Source: Capsaspora owczarzaki ATCC 30864
Lineage: Eukaryota; Opisthokonta; Filasterea
NCBI RefSeq assembly: GCF_000151315.2
Contig: NW_011887303.1
Coordinates: 478,385 to 542,384 of the forward strand
Reading direction: 5' to 3'
DNA: 64,000 bases
Both the position numbers and the translations under genes were made by a program. The notes beneath the pieces were generated by a model. It was given only the letters and a program-made list of their open reading frames with translations, had not been told where the DNA came from and made no database searches. This document shows, piece by piece, positions 63,765 to 64,000 of this stretch; the stretch's first letter is position 1, and each line of letters starts with the position of its first letter.

Positions 63765-64000
63765 CAATCGACGTACCTTTGCACTGACTCTGACACTACG
63801 CTATCCCTCTCAGCTGACCAACTGGCCGCAATTATCGCTCAAGCCATTGCGCTGCATCAGTCCTCCATCCAACCCGTTGTTGTTGCTCCCTCTGTCCCTC
63901 CGCCTCTGCGTCCTCAGCTCACCCTGCCGGAATTCTTCACTGGCAAGGATCCTTCCAAGACCAGAGACTTTCTGCTTCAGGTCAGGCGCTATGTCGGCAA
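63765..64000 (+). mobile_element. Ty3/gypsy-like retroelement, start of gag, cut by window end
   Basis: An open frame from 63765 to the window edge reads SADQLAAIIAQAIALHQ, then RPQLTLPEFFTGKDPS and KTRDFLLQVRRYVG. The P-x-F-x-G ... F-L-x-x-x-x-x-Y pattern is typical of gag capsid starts in Ty3/gypsy retrotransposons. No ATG is seen between the preceding TGA (63762) and the conserved part, so the true start, or a frameshift, is unresolved. Protease, reverse transcriptase and integrase would lie beyond the window. The element is in the same orientation as the LRR gene, 450 bp after its stop. Confidence 0.65.

Overview
The window is nuclear DNA from a unicellular eukaryote close to animals. I infer a filasterean such as Capsaspora owczarzaki, but I could not run a species-level search. 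The reasons are: standard-code genes with short GT-AG introns; dense packing (often 150-500 bp between genes); long poly(A)/poly(T) runs near start codons; glutamine- and alanine-rich proteins; and animal-type signalling genes, namely a focal adhesion kinase with FERM, kinase and FAT domains, a receptor tyrosine kinase with EGF and Calx-beta repeats, a KLF/Sp-type zinc-finger protein, an ATF2-type bZIP, and PP2A-A.

Layout. 1-7.2 kb: a JmjC ribosomal-oxygenase gene cut by the left edge (+), pantothenate synthetase (+), a CFP1/Spp1 COMPASS subunit (-) and a peroxisomal enoyl-CoA isomerase ending in SKL (-). 7.7-15.2 kb: PP2A scaffold subunit A (+), a Phafin-like PH-FYVE protein with half a LIM domain (-), and a C1orf50/DUF2452 protein (+), the last two sharing a 220-bp divergent promoter. 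15.6-18.7 kb: a polyQ KLF/Sp-type factor (-), followed by about 6.8 kb with no gene I can support. 25.6-30.1 kb: FAK (-). 32.0-37.5 kb: the receptor tyrosine kinase (-). 38.6-46.3 kb: COP9 subunit 8, WBP11 and ATF2-like bZIP (all +). 46.5-51.7 kb: VPS37 (-), TFIIIB subunit BDP1 (+) and ATP synthase subunit g (+). 52.1-58.8 kb: ASCC2 (-) and MCRS1 (-). 60.5-63.3 kb: a leucine-rich-repeat gene in which nearly every repeat is its own 84-nt exon with repeated introns. It is followed at once by the 5' end of a Ty3/gypsy-like retroelement that runs off the right edge.

The genes are independent single-copy housekeeping and signalling loci, not an operon. FAK and the receptor kinase lie side by side and belong to the adhesion/tyrosine-kinase toolkit shared with animals. 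The most unusual structure is the exon-per-repeat LRR locus with its decayed repeat exon and adjoining retroelement. Exon joins were worked out by hand from splice signals, reading phase and remembered family sequences. Nearly all keep phase exactly; unresolved joins are stated in the entries.
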